A stretch of DNA of 64,000 bases from SIG299 sp964541485 (GCA_964541485.1 CAZIQL010000005.1:1-64000), one strand, 5' to 3'; positions 16,695 through 26,354 are shown, counted from the first letter of the stretch. Translations and numbers: made by a program. Notes: a model not told the origin generated them from the letters alone.

Positions 16695-19055
16695 ATGAAG
16701 AAAAAAGCAAAAAAAGAAAAAGTCAAGCTCCCGATGAGCCTGACAAAGAAGCTGGTGCTCGGTATTCTGGGAGTGGCGCTGGTATGCGGAGTCGTTTATC
16801 TTAGTTATTATGCCATCCATTATTTGCTCTATGACCGTTATGAAGATTTCCTGACTTCATATGAATATGAGACGGGAACGGCCTATTCACCGGTGAAAGA
16901 GAGCAAAGCAAGCGTGGAAGGCATGGATCTGGTAGCAGAAAATGATTACCTGAAGCTCTATACGGATACAAAGACGACATATGTTGCGGTATACGATAAG
17001 CGTGACGGAAGCATTACCTATTCCAATCCAATCAATGCGGACGAGGATGAAACAGCAAATAAAAACAACATAAATTATCTGAAGTCCCAGATGCTGGTGT
17101 ACTACTATAACAGCGATGTAAAATCCAGCATGTATGATACCTACAGCAAATCGGTATCCACCGGACAGTATACGGTGGAGAGCATTGAGAACGGAGTGCG
17201 TTACATCTATACTCTGGGCGATAAGACGGATAAGCTTGGTAATGAGGGGATTTATTTTGAGATTCCCTTGGAATATCGTTTGGACGGCGATAGCCTGACA
17301 GTCTCCATTCCGACCTGTGCCATCAAGGAGTATGGCGGTGCGAAGGTGTACCGTATCCAGCTGCTCCGCTATATGGGAGCCGGTCACACGAGCGAGAATG
17401 GGTATCTGGTTGTACCAAACGGCTCGGGATCCATTATTAACTTTAATAACGGAAAGCTGAGCTCTGCGGCATATTCGCAGTATATTTACGAAATTGATCC
17501 ACTGGCGTCCACTTATACAACGACAGAAAATGTGGATCCGGTCCGGCTTCCGATTTTTGGTATCTGCCGTGACGACAGAAGTCTTCTGGTGGAGGTAGAA
17601 GACGGTGCAACGACTTGTGTTATCTCTGCGGACATTTCCGGAAAGTACAACGATTACAATTACGTATATCCTACGTTCGTATTAAGAAACGTGGATAATC
17701 TCCGTAATTTCGGTGAATCTTCCCTGGATGTATACGTTTTGGAAGATGCGATTTACGATATCAATTGTACCGTGCGCTACAGCTTCTTAAACGAAGAGTA
17801 CACAGGCTATGCGGGACTTGCAAATTACTATCGTGAAAAGCTGATTGCACAGGGTGTGCTGACACCGATAACAGAAAGCGGTGACATTCCTTTTTACTAT
17901 GACATCATCAGTGGTATAAAGAAAACCTCGCATTTTCTTGGTGTACAGTATTTAACGACAATCTCCATGACGGATTTTGATGAAGCGGGAGACATAGCAA
18001 CCGAGCTTTTTGAGAGCGGTATCGCCAATCAGGTGATGAATCTGCAGGGCTGGTTCAATGGCGGATATTACCATGATGCACCGCACAATATCCGGGTTTA
18101 TAAAAAGGCGGGCGGAAAGTCGGGACTGGAAGAACTGAATGCATTGCTTACAAGCCTTGGCGGCATTATGTATGCGGATGTGGAATTCCAGAGAGTTACC
18201 TTTGCAGATGATGGTTTTAACTGGAGTGCAGAAGGATCCAGGTATTATGGCGCAGGATATGTGGCAAGTTTTGGTCTTGTCAATCCGACGACGCTAAGAA
18301 ACACCTCCGGTCTTGGTTATTTAGAACCAAACTACGATATCCTGTCTCCGAAGTTTTTGCCAAGATACGTAGAGAAGTTTGCAAAGAAGATAGAGAATTA
18401 TGAGATTTCCGGTATTTCCCTGAGAGACCTCGGAAGTTATCTGACCTCGGATAAGAGACGTACCAATGTGATTACCAGAGAAGAAGCGTTGGATGTTGTG
18501 CTGGCACAGCTTGATTTGCTTGAGAGCACAGAGAAAAAGCTGTTAATCAATCAGGCAAATGCGTACAGCTTTGGCTATGCGACGGATATTATCAATGTTC
18601 CGATGGGAGATAACAATTATGCCATTGTGGATAATAACATCCCGTTGTATCAGATGATGATACACGGCTGTATCAATTATTCTACGGATTTATTGAATTA
18701 CGATGATTCTGAAGATATGACGTTAACGGTACTTCAGATGATTGAAACCGGTTCGGCACCTCATTATGTGTTTACGGAGGAACCGTCAAGCCTTATGAAG
18801 GATACGGGTATGAACCGGTATTATGCGACTACCTTTGATACCTGGAAGGGAGAAGCCATAGAAATTTACAATAAAGTAAACGAAGCGTTAAAGCAGGTAT
18901 CCGGTGCTCAGATTGTAAATCATGAGATTTCAGGAGATGTCCGTTGTATTACCTATAGTAACGGAGTTTCCATTTATGTGAATTACGCAGATGAAGCACA
19001 GACGATGAACGGAGTAACCGTTCCGGCAATGTCTTATGAAATGGAGGGCAAATAA
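16695..19055 (+). CDS. DUF5696 membrane-anchored protein, possibly glycosidase-like
   Basis: 786 aa. A basic N-terminus and one membrane helix (about 18-40) would put the rest outside. Residues 70-385 look like beta-sandwich (YVAVYDKRDGSITYSNP). Residues 390-760 alternate strands and helices like a TIM barrel (QYLTTISMTDFDEAGDIATEL, MNLQGWFNGGYYHDAP, SGISLRDLGSYL, LLINQANAYSFGYATDIINVP). This two-part layout resembles retaining glycosidases, but I cannot assign catalytic residues. AGGAGGG at 16681 supports the ATG at 16695 over a TTG at 16689. The stop abuts the next permease start directly. Confidence 0.75.
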   Translation: MKKKAKKEKVKLPMSLTKKLVLGILGVALVCGVVYLSYYAIHYLLYDRYEDFLTSYEYETGTAYSPVKESKASVEGMDLVAENDYLKLYTDTKTTYVAVYDKRDGSITYSNPINADEDETANKNNINYLKSQMLVYYYNSDVKSSMYDTYSKSVSTGQYTVESIENGVRYIYTLGDKTDKLGNEGIYFEIPLEYRLDGDSLTVSIPTCAIKEYGGAKVYRIQLLRYMGAGHTSENGYLVVPNGSGSIINFNNGKLSSAAYSQYIYEIDPLASTYTTTENVDPVRLPIFGICRDDRSLLVEVEDGATTCVISADISGKYNDYNYVYPTFVLRNVDNLRNFGESSLDVYVLEDAIYDINCTVRYSFLNEEYTGYAGLANYYREKLIAQGVLTPITESGDIPFYYDIISGIKKTSHFLGVQYLTTISMTDFDEAGDIATELFESGIANQVMNLQGWFNGGYYHDAPHNIRVYKKAGGKSGLEELNALLTSLGGIMYADVEFQRVTFADDGFNWSAEGSRYYGAGYVASFGLVNPTTLRNTSGLGYLEPNYDILSPKFLPRYVEKFAKKIENYEISGISLRDLGSYLTSDKRRTNVITREEALDVVLAQLDLLESTEKKLLINQANAYSFGYATDIINVPMGDNNYAIVDNNIPLYQMMIHGCINYSTDLLNYDDSEDMTLTVLQMIETGSAPHYVFTEEPSSLMKDTGMNRYYATTFDTWKGEAIEIYNKVNEALKQVSGAQIVNHEISGDVRCITYSNGVSIYVNYADEAQTMNGVTVPAMSYEMEGK

Positions 19056-19982
19056 ATGAAGAATAAACGCAAATTCAAAGTGTCCCTCCAGCAGAGAAGA
19101 ATGCTTGCAGGTTATCTGTTTATTTTACCATGGTTTGTCGGCTTTCTGGTGTTCTATGTGCGGTCGCTGTTCATGACAGGACAGTTTGCAGTTTCGGAAA
19201 TGGTCATAGATACGATTAACGGTGGTTACACCTTATCGTTTGTAGGCTGGGAGAATTTCCGGTATGCATTTTTGGAGCATGGTACCTTTAAGCAGGTGCT
19301 GACCACCTCGATAACGAATATGCTGGTGGATGTTCCGCTGATTACGTTCTTTAGTTTATTTATGGCGATGCTTTTAAACAAGAAGTTTCCGGGAAGGTTC
19401 ATTGTAAGAGCAATTTTCTTCCTGCCGATTATTTTAAATGCGGATGCGATAACGGATGTAAGGGAGCTTGCGGCAATGATGGAGGGCGGCGTTTCCGGCC
19501 AGGCAGCGGAGGTAACTGCCAGTGCAGGAAGCACACTTGCATTTGATGTGGACTATTTAATCAGCATGTTTATGAATCTTGGTCTTCCGGCCAAAATTCT
19601 GGATTATATCACCTCTGCGGTAGGCCGAATCAATGATATTATTTCGTTATCCGGCGTACAGATTATTATCTTTATCGCAGCACTCCAGTCGATTCCGTCC
19701 TCTATGTATGAGGTGGCAAAGATGGAAGGTGCAACCGGATATGAAACCTTCTGGAAGGTAACCTTCCCGATGGTAATGCCGCACATTATCACCAACGTGG
19801 TTTACACCATTGTTGACAGCTTTACCAACAGTGAAGTCGTTACCCTGGCGCACGATACAGCATTTAAAAACTACAATTACGGTCTTAGCTCGGTATTCAG
19901 TCTGACAAGTACGATTATCACCTGTGTCATTCTGGTTGCGGTTTGTAGTTTTATACAAAAGAAGACGTTCTACTATAATTAA
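19056..19982 (+). CDS. ABC sugar permease, second importer
   Basis: 308 aa CUT1-type permease with about six membrane segments. It begins MKNKRKFKVSLQQRRMLAGYLFILPWFVGF, and the EAA loop YEVAKMEGATGYETFWKVTFP lies around residues 220-240. Its start codon touches the DUF5696 stop codon, and the ribosome site lies inside that gene, so the two are translated together. It shares little with the first permease pair, so this is a separate importer rather than a recent duplicate. Confidence 0.92.
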   Translation: MKNKRKFKVSLQQRRMLAGYLFILPWFVGFLVFYVRSLFMTGQFAVSEMVIDTINGGYTLSFVGWENFRYAFLEHGTFKQVLTTSITNMLVDVPLITFFSLFMAMLLNKKFPGRFIVRAIFFLPIILNADAITDVRELAAMMEGGVSGQAAEVTASAGSTLAFDVDYLISMFMNLGLPAKILDYITSAVGRINDIISLSGVQIIIFIAALQSIPSSMYEVAKMEGATGYETFWKVTFPMVMPHIITNVVYTIVDSFTNSEVVTLAHDTAFKNYNYGLSSVFSLTSTIITCVILVAVCSFIQKKTFYYN

Positions 19983-20001
19983 GAGAGGAGGAAAGCATAG
20001 C

Positions 20002-20970
20002 ATGAAACAGATTAATATAAAAAAGGCGTTTCAGGATCCCTATCAGATGAAGCTTCTGTTAAATAACATAAAGAAGTTTGCGCTTTCTGTGCTTCAGGTG
20101 GCGATTGTTGTCGGAGTTGCCTATGTGATCCTCGCTCCGGTCATTACCATGTTTGTCAATGCGATTTCCTCTAACAAGGATGCGGCAAATCCGATGGTGT
20201 TTCTCTTTCCGGAGGCGCCGACGTTAGAGAGATTTGCGCTTGCGGCGAAGAGACTGAAGTATTGGCCGACCATTGCAAAGAACCTTTTGTATGTATTGTC
20301 TCTGACCGTCCTTCAGGTGTTGGTTTGTTCTACTGTGGGTTACGGGTTTGCAAGATTTGATTTTCCGTTTAAGAAAATTTTATTCGGATGCGTGGTAATC
20401 ATGATTGTGATTCCGTCGTATACCATTATGCTTCCGCTTTACATGACCTTTAAGGAATTTGACCCACTGGGTCTGATGACTGCAATTTTTGGCGGGTCAA
20501 TTAATCTGATGAGCAGCCCGTGGCCAATGTATATTATGTCACTTTTGGGCTGTGGACTCAGATCCGGTCTTTATATTTACATCTTTAATCAGTTCTTCCG
20601 CGGTTTGCCAAAAGAAATTGAGGAAGCAGCATTTGTAGATGGAGCCGGAGTATGGTATACTTATTTTAACATTATGTTACGGAACGCTATGCCGGCGGTG
20701 ATTACGGTTACCGTATTCTCCATCGTATGGCAGTTCAATGACACATTTTTCTCGAATCTATTTCTGATAGGAGACGATATCGTAATCAGTAAAAAGATTT
20801 CGACGCTTCAGTCGGTGATTGCGGGAGAAGACAAGATTTTGAATGTTGCTATCCAGGAACTGTATGTGGATGCGGGCATTCTGCTCATCTTACTTCCAAT
20901 CGTAATCATATATCTTCTTCTTCAGAGGTATTTTATAGAGGGTGTAGAGCGAAGCGGTATTGTGGGTTAG
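20002..20970 (+). CDS. ABC sugar permease, second importer partner
   Basis: 322 aa. AGGAGG at 19986-19991 sets the start at 20002 although the frame is open further upstream. It has about six membrane segments, and the EAA loop EEAAFVDGAGVWYTYFNIML is clear. It forms the second importer with the gene at 19056 and most likely the binding proteins at 21014 and 23768. No ATPase gene adjoins. Confidence 0.92.
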   Translation: MKQINIKKAFQDPYQMKLLLNNIKKFALSVLQVAIVVGVAYVILAPVITMFVNAISSNKDAANPMVFLFPEAPTLERFALAAKRLKYWPTIAKNLLYVLSLTVLQVLVCSTVGYGFARFDFPFKKILFGCVVIMIVIPSYTIMLPLYMTFKEFDPLGLMTAIFGGSINLMSSPWPMYIMSLLGCGLRSGLYIYIFNQFFRGLPKEIEEAAFVDGAGVWYTYFNIMLRNAMPAVITVTVFSIVWQFNDTFFSNLFLIGDDIVISKKISTLQSVIAGEDKILNVAIQELYVDAGILLILLPIVIIYLLLQRYFIEGVERSGIVG

Positions 20971-21013
20971 CTTACACACTCAGTTTTATTGAAAAAACAA
21001 GGAGGATTGAAAC

Positions 21014-23692
21014 ATGAAAAAATTTCTAGCAGTATTACTGGCAGCGATTATGACAGTATCGCTGGTGGCGTGTGGGGGAACGCAGGGCGGTAATGAAACT
21101 CCAACGCCGACAACGGAACCGACACAGGCTCCGGATGTGACCCCGGATGAGGTTAGTATTGACTTCGAAGATGGTAACTTTGGGTTTGCCATGATGAAGA
21201 CAAAGCCTCGTAAGGCAGACGAATCTATTTTGAGTGTAACCAGTGTCAATGGTTCGAAAGCGCTTTATGTACAGCATGTGGATGCCGCTGAAATGTACTT
21301 AGGTATCGACATCGATGCTATTTTAGGAGAAAAGGTAACAGAAGTAAAAACCATTTCTCTGACCATCGGAACAGAACACGGCAGCGCAAAGTTTGCATCC
21401 GCAGCCGGTGAAATGCTTGTATATACAGGCGAAGCCCTGGCAGAAACCAAGGTGTCTTCCTGGTCTGTATATATGGAAAGCAAGAATCCGAAGACAGTGA
21501 CCTTTACACTTCCGGATGGTGTTGCTTTCACAGCAGGAAATGACAACTACTTTGTGATTAGCAAGTTAGAAGATACCGGCAGCGTAATCTCCGATTTCTA
21601 TATTGACGATATCAGATTCTATGATGCTAACGGCAATGTATTAAAGGGCGATACTACGGTAGTAATGGAAGCTCCGAATAACTTCCTTAAGGTAGTAGAA
21701 GAAGAGGACGATAATACAGCAGCAATCAAGGTTGCTATGGATGAGGCATATGCAGGTGACTGGGGACAGTCCGGTATCATCAGCGCAGAGGTTCTTTCCC
21801 AGTTTACTTCCGGCGTGACGGTAACTGTTAAGTATGAATTACAGAGCGGTTATGATTATTACCTGTGGGCTCCGATGGATTCTTCCTGGGCAAAGCTTGG
21901 TCCTGCAAAAACAGGTCTTACTGCAAAGGCAGCACCGGAAGAAGGCGATAAGTACCATATCCAGGAAGATGGTTTCATCGTAATTGATGATTTTACAAAC
22001 ACAGAACTTACCTTTACATTATCTGCTGAGACAGTTGCTGAATTAGTTGCAAGCGGCGGACTTTCCGCACAGACTTACGGTGTAACAGCATATGAAGCGG
22101 TATTATCCGGTGAAGCAGCAGCTATGATAACAGAAAAGGTAGCAGGTGAAGATTCCTACGTAGGCGACTGGGCACAGTCCGCAGTAGTTTCTGCAGACGT
22201 ACTTGCTAAGTTCCCTGGCGATGTAACTGTAACAGCAAAGTATGAATTACAGAGCGGTTATGATTATTATCTGTGGGCTCCGATGGATTCTGCCTGGGCA
22301 AAGCTTGGTCCTGCAAAGACAGGCCTTACCGCAAAGGCAGCAGCTGAAGAGGGTGACAAGTACCACATCCAGGAGGATGGTTTCATCGTAATTGATGATT
22401 TCACAAATACAGAAATCACATTCACCATTCCGGCAGCAACCGTTGCAGAGCTCGTTGCAAGCGGCGGATTTTCTGCACAGACTTACGGTGTAACCGTATA
22501 TGAAATCGTATTACAGGGAACAGCACCTGCAACAGTGAAGGAAAAGGTAGCAGGTGAAGATTCCTATGTAGGTGACTGGGCACAGTCCGCAGTAGTTTCT
22601 GCAGATATTCTTGCAAAGTTTGGCGGCGATGTAACTGTAACAGCAAAGTATGAATTACAGAGCGGTTATGATTATTATCTGTGGGCTCCGATGGATTCTG
22701 CCTGGGCAAAGCTTGGTCCTGCAAAGACAGGCCTTACCGCAAAGGCAGCAGCTGAAGAGGGTGACAAGTACCACATCCAGGAGGATGGTTTCATCGTAAT
22801 TGATGATTTCACAAATACAGAAATCACATTCACCATTCCGGCAGCAACCGTTGCAGAGCTCGTTGCAAGCGGCGGATTTTCTGCACAGACTTACGGTGTA
22901 ACCGTATATGAAATCGTATTAGAAGGAACAGAAGGCGGTGCAAGCGCACCGGCAGAACCAACAACACCGGATACACCGGCAGAACCGGAGGTACCGGAAG
23001 GCGAACTTGCTTATACAGGTTCCGTTTCCTTCTCTGACACAACCTGGTGGACAGAAAAGGAACTGACCAAGGAAGATATCCTTGGTACGGTAGCAGCAGA
23101 AGATGTTGCTTATATTGAGATGAATTGTGCCGGCGGATTTTTCATTGGCTATAACATTTCCGGCGGAGGCTGGGGACAGAACGCAGCAGCGGCAGAAACA
23201 CTCATTCTTACCGATATGGACCTTGGCGATGGTTTCTATGCAAAGGTAATCCTTTCTAAGGGTGACGGCGTAGAATACACTATTACATGGAACGTTTACA
23301 CAAAGAGCGCAGAGTCTGCAGACGATATTCTTTCTGAGTATGTAGGTGACTGGGGCTTAGGCTGGAGCGCATCGGTAGCAGAATTACAGGCTTTCGCAGG
23401 AAACGTTACGATTACATTTGATGTGGCTTATACAGGAACTGTTGCTTATTCTCAGTTCACATTCATTGACCAGGGAGATGGCTGGAGCAAGTTAGCAACA
23501 GCTGATTTTGCAGCAAACGTTCCGGCAATTAACAGCTATGACTTTATTGAAATGTATGACCCGTCTGTGACAACATTTACAACAACAATCAGTGCAGATG
23601 CCATTGCAAGAGTAATTGCAAACGGTGGCGGCCTTGGTATTCAGGTAAATGGTATTGTAATCAGAAATGCGGTATTAACACCTGCAGAGTAA
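21014..23692 (+). CDS. Surface lipoprotein with tandem carbohydrate-module repeats
   Basis: 892 aa. The lipobox SLVAC places the lipidated cysteine at C20, followed by a Thr/Pro linker. Residues 45-235 form a first beta-rich domain. Three direct repeats of 136 residues follow (241-376, 377-512, 513-643), each with GDW, VTVKYEL or VTAKYEL, DYYLWAPMDSxWAKLG, an IVIDDFTN strand and SAQTYGVT. A Pro/Thr linker leads to a further domain and a last diverged copy (from about 775). No catalytic motif is seen. The aromatic-rich repeats suggest glycan binding at the surface. The gene lies between the second permease pair and a solute-binding gene. Confidence 0.8.
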   Translation: MKKFLAVLLAAIMTVSLVACGGTQGGNETPTPTTEPTQAPDVTPDEVSIDFEDGNFGFAMMKTKPRKADESILSVTSVNGSKALYVQHVDAAEMYLGIDIDAILGEKVTEVKTISLTIGTEHGSAKFASAAGEMLVYTGEALAETKVSSWSVYMESKNPKTVTFTLPDGVAFTAGNDNYFVISKLEDTGSVISDFYIDDIRFYDANGNVLKGDTTVVMEAPNNFLKVVEEEDDNTAAIKVAMDEAYAGDWGQSGIISAEVLSQFTSGVTVTVKYELQSGYDYYLWAPMDSSWAKLGPAKTGLTAKAAPEEGDKYHIQEDGFIVIDDFTNTELTFTLSAETVAELVASGGLSAQTYGVTAYEAVLSGEAAAMITEKVAGEDSYVGDWAQSAVVSADVLAKFPGDVTVTAKYELQSGYDYYLWAPMDSAWAKLGPAKTGLTAKAAAEEGDKYHIQEDGFIVIDDFTNTEITFTIPAATVAELVASGGFSAQTYGVTVYEIVLQGTAPATVKEKVAGEDSYVGDWAQSAVVSADILAKFGGDVTVTAKYELQSGYDYYLWAPMDSAWAKLGPAKTGLTAKAAAEEGDKYHIQEDGFIVIDDFTNTEITFTIPAATVAELVASGGFSAQTYGVTVYEIVLEGTEGGASAPAEPTTPDTPAEPEVPEGELAYTGSVSFSDTTWWTEKELTKEDILGTVAAEDVAYIEMNCAGGFFIGYNISGGGWGQNAAAAETLILTDMDLGDGFYAKVILSKGDGVEYTITWNVYTKSAESADDILSEYVGDWGLGWSASVAELQAFAGNVTITFDVAYTGTVAYSQFTFIDQGDGWSKLATADFAANVPAINSYDFIEMYDPSVTTFTTTISADAIARVIANGGGLGIQVNGIVIRNAVLTPAE
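21734..22941 (+). repeat. Three in-frame tandem repeats, period 408 bp
   Basis: The same point of the module (GAC of GDW) recurs at 21758, 22166 and 22574, exactly 408 bases apart. Copies two and three are identical over 297 bases (22217-22513 and 22625-22921). Copy one is diverged by many, mostly silent, changes. The pattern indicates a recent duplication or gene conversion of the third copy. Confidence 0.9.
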
Positions 23693-23716
23693 TTAAAGAA
23701 GTAGAAAGGCTGCTTC

Positions 23717-23735
23717 GCCCGCGATAGTGGCGGGC
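23717..23735 (+). other. Intergenic hairpin before the solute-binding gene
   Basis: GCCCGC-GATAGTG-GCGGGC forms a six-pair GC stem in the 75-base gap. There is no T-tract, so it is not a normal terminator. It may stabilise the 3' end of the upstream message or adjust expression between the two genes. Confidence 0.5.
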
Positions 23736-23767
23736 GGGGCAACCCTTGAAAAATAAGGAGGCACAAT

Positions 23768-25252
23768 ATGAAACTTAGAAAGATTTTAGCTGTAGTACTT
23801 GCAGCAGCAATGACTTTGTCCATGGCAGCATGCGGCGAAAAGACACCGGACGGAGATGCTACTCCTACACCAAGCGGCGGTACAAGCGGCGGTACAAATA
23901 ACGAAATTATCATCGGTACCTGGTGGACACAGCCATATGACAGCCATAGCGAAAGCTTAGAAGATGCAACGGACTGGATAAACGCACAGGATTCTCCGGA
24001 TGATACCGAGGAAGAATTAAAAACGAATGCACATACCCGTAAAATTTATCAGTTAAAGTGGGATAACGTAGCTAAGATTGAGCAGGAATTCGGCGTAACC
24101 TTCTGGTGGGAAAACTTAACCTACGCCGGCGTACAGGATTCCATCAATACTTCCGTATTAGCAGGTGCTCCTGACTGTGATATCTACCTGGTAGACTCCG
24201 GTATGGCACTTCCGGCACAGGCAAACGGTCTTGCAATGGACTTAAAGACATTCCTTCCTGCAGACCATGATATTTTTACAACACAGAAATTTGCTTCCTA
24301 CATTGACCTGGGTGATGGCAAGGCTTGTATTTTCTACAAGGTTACAGCAGAAAATCAGGTAGGTTCTACATACCCATTGGCATTCAATGTTCAGATGTTA
24401 GAGGATTATAACTTAGAGGACCCGAGAGACCTTTGGGAGCGTGGCGAATGGACATGGGATAAGTTCTTAGAGTACTGTCAGGTACTGACTCAGGATACCG
24501 ACGGTGACGGACAGGTTGACCAGTATGGTTACTGCGGTTACTCCTCCGAAACACTGGAACAGTTAATGATGAGTAACGGCGCAGGTATTGCCAATACAAA
24601 AACAGAAACATTAACTTCCCCTGAAATGGCAGAAGTACTTCAGTTCATGCAGGATCTTTACACGACATACAATGTTTGCTACCCATATGACTTTGATAGT
24701 GGTGCAGCACATGATACCATGAGATTCCAGTACAGAGAAGGTAACGTAGGTTTCTTCCCGAACGCAGCATGGATTATGGCAAACTATGGCGACTATGACT
24801 ATGATGGTACCGTAGGTTCTACTTTACCATTTGATATCGCATTCGTTCGTTGGCCGGTTGGACCAAATGGTGATGCAGCAACAAACGCCGGTAAGAACGA
24901 TGTAGGCGGCGAATTATACATCATCCCTGCAGGTATTGCAGAACCGGAAAAAGTATTTAACGTAATGTACTCCTTCTGGGATTGGAACGATGGAGACACC
25001 ACGCTTCGTGATGACAAGGAAGCGCTGAACTGGTGGTATAAGGTAACTGCAAGCAGTGAAGAATTACAGAATGCAAACTTTGAAGTAATGCAGGAGTGTG
25101 GTGCAAATACTACATTTGACCTGTGGCAGAGTATGGGCTTTTACTATGATCTGGATTCTTTAATCAACGGAACAATGACACCTGCACAGTTCCAGGAAAC
25201 CTACAAGCAGCAGGTTCAGGATGGTCTTGATACCATTTACGGAAATAACTAA
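23768..25252 (+). CDS. ABC solute-binding lipoprotein, second importer
   Basis: 494 aa family 1 extracellular binding protein. The lipobox MAAC places the cysteine at C22, followed by a Gly/Thr/Ser linker. The mature part shows IIIGTWWTQPYD and KIEQEFGVTFWWE, then the usual two-lobe pattern. Trp and Tyr residues are abundant, as in sugar binders. The AGGAGG site is strong. It should capture manno-oligosaccharides for the permeases at 19056 and 20002. The GH130_2 gene follows after 18 bases. Confidence 0.92.
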   Translation: MKLRKILAVVLAAAMTLSMAACGEKTPDGDATPTPSGGTSGGTNNEIIIGTWWTQPYDSHSESLEDATDWINAQDSPDDTEEELKTNAHTRKIYQLKWDNVAKIEQEFGVTFWWENLTYAGVQDSINTSVLAGAPDCDIYLVDSGMALPAQANGLAMDLKTFLPADHDIFTTQKFASYIDLGDGKACIFYKVTAENQVGSTYPLAFNVQMLEDYNLEDPRDLWERGEWTWDKFLEYCQVLTQDTDGDGQVDQYGYCGYSSETLEQLMMSNGAGIANTKTETLTSPEMAEVLQFMQDLYTTYNVCYPYDFDSGAAHDTMRFQYREGNVGFFPNAAWIMANYGDYDYDGTVGSTLPFDIAFVRWPVGPNGDAATNAGKNDVGGELYIIPAGIAEPEKVFNVMYSFWDWNDGDTTLRDDKEALNWWYKVTASSEELQNANFEVMQECGANTTFDLWQSMGFYYDLDSLINGTMTPAQFQETYKQQVQDGLDTIYGNN

Positions 25253-25270
25253 GAATTGAGGAACTAAGTA

Positions 25271-26293
25271 ATGAGCGATATTAAGATGATTGCTCCTGCC
25301 GTGGCGAATGTGCCATGGCAGGAGAAACCGGAAGGCTTAAAAAATGCGCCGGTTTGGAGATATACAGAAAATCCGATTATCGGAAGAAATCCGGTAGAGG
25401 GTGTGGCTCGTATTTTCAACAGTGCGGTTATGCCTTACAACGGAGAATTCATCGGTGTGTTCCGCGGCGAACAGACCAACGGTATCCCTTACATTTATCT
25501 TGGACGCAGTAAAGATGCCATTCACTGGGATTTTGACAAGGATAAGATTCCGTTTGTGGATGAAGACGGCAATCCGTTTATGCCGATTTATGCATATGAC
25601 CCAAGACTGGTTAAGGTAGAGGACACCTATTACATCATCTGGTGCCAGGATTTTTATGGTGCAGCTATCGGTATGGCAAAGACAACGGATTTTAAGACCT
25701 TTACGCGTCTTGAAAATCCATTCCTTCCGTTTAACCGTAATGCAGTGCTGTTCCCAAGAAAGATTAACGGCAATTTCGTGATGTTAAGCAGACCGTCCGA
25801 TTCCGGTCATACACCGTTTGGTGACATTTTCGTGAGTGAGAGCCCGGACCTTGTGTACTGGGGCAAGCACAGACACGTAATGGGACGCGGCAATGAATGG
25901 TGGGAGTCCTTAAAGATTGGCGGCGGTGCAGCTCCGATTGAAACAAGCGAGGGCTGGCTGATGTTCTATCATGGCGTTAGCGGAACCTGTAACGGTTACG
26001 TATATTCCATCGGTGGTGCGATTCTTGATCTGGAGAATCCATCCAAGGTATTATATCGTTGTGAGACCTTCCTTCTCACACCGGAAGAATGGTACGAAGA
26101 GAGAGGCTTCGTTCCGAATGTGTGCTTCCCATGTGCTACCATTCATGATCCGGAAACAGGAAGAATTGCGATTTACTATGGTGCGGCAGACAGCTATGTC
26201 GGCCTTGCCTTCTGTCAGTTTGATGAAATCGTGGATTACATCAAAAAGCACAGTGTGGTAAACGGAAACGATACCGAAATCGGTAAGAGATAA
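25271..26293 (+). CDS. GH130_2 beta-1,4-mannooligosaccharide phosphorylase
   Basis: 340 aa intracellular phosphorylase of family 130 subfamily 2. It shortens beta-1,4-mannooligosaccharides from the non-reducing end, giving mannose 1-phosphate. YAYDPRLVKVEDTYYIIW provides the expected general acid D110; GNEWWESLKIGGGAAPIET is the typical phosphate-side region. The substrate is inferred from the locus and from similarity to R. albus MP2. Some subfamily members prefer mannosyl-N-acetylglucosamine. It is the last gene before a strong terminator, closing the block that starts at 5785. Confidence 0.9.
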   Translation: MSDIKMIAPAVANVPWQEKPEGLKNAPVWRYTENPIIGRNPVEGVARIFNSAVMPYNGEFIGVFRGEQTNGIPYIYLGRSKDAIHWDFDKDKIPFVDEDGNPFMPIYAYDPRLVKVEDTYYIIWCQDFYGAAIGMAKTTDFKTFTRLENPFLPFNRNAVLFPRKINGNFVMLSRPSDSGHTPFGDIFVSESPDLVYWGKHRHVMGRGNEWWESLKIGGGAAPIETSEGWLMFYHGVSGTCNGYVYSIGGAILDLENPSKVLYRCETFLLTPEEWYEERGFVPNVCFPCATIHDPETGRIAIYYGAADSYVGLAFCQFDEIVDYIKKHSVVNGNDTEIGKR

Positions 26294-26311
26294 GAATAGT
26301 TTGATGAAGTG

Positions 26312-26353
26312 AAAAAGCCGTGTGGCGGGTTTCGCCCGTTACACGGCTTTTAT
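26312..26353 (+). terminator. Rho-independent terminator closing the mannan operon
   Basis: AAAAGCCGTGT (from 26313) pairs with ACACGGCTTTT (26341-26351), enclosing an inner GGCGGG/CCCGTT stem. The last pairs give the T-rich end. It lies 20 bases after the GH130_2 stop. Confidence 0.85.
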
Positions 26354-26354
26354 G

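Noticed and set aside
21734..22941. Periodic repeat considered as a CRISPR array or mobile element
   Set aside because: The period is 408 bp, in frame, and encodes a repeated protein module. There are no spacers or terminal inverted repeats.
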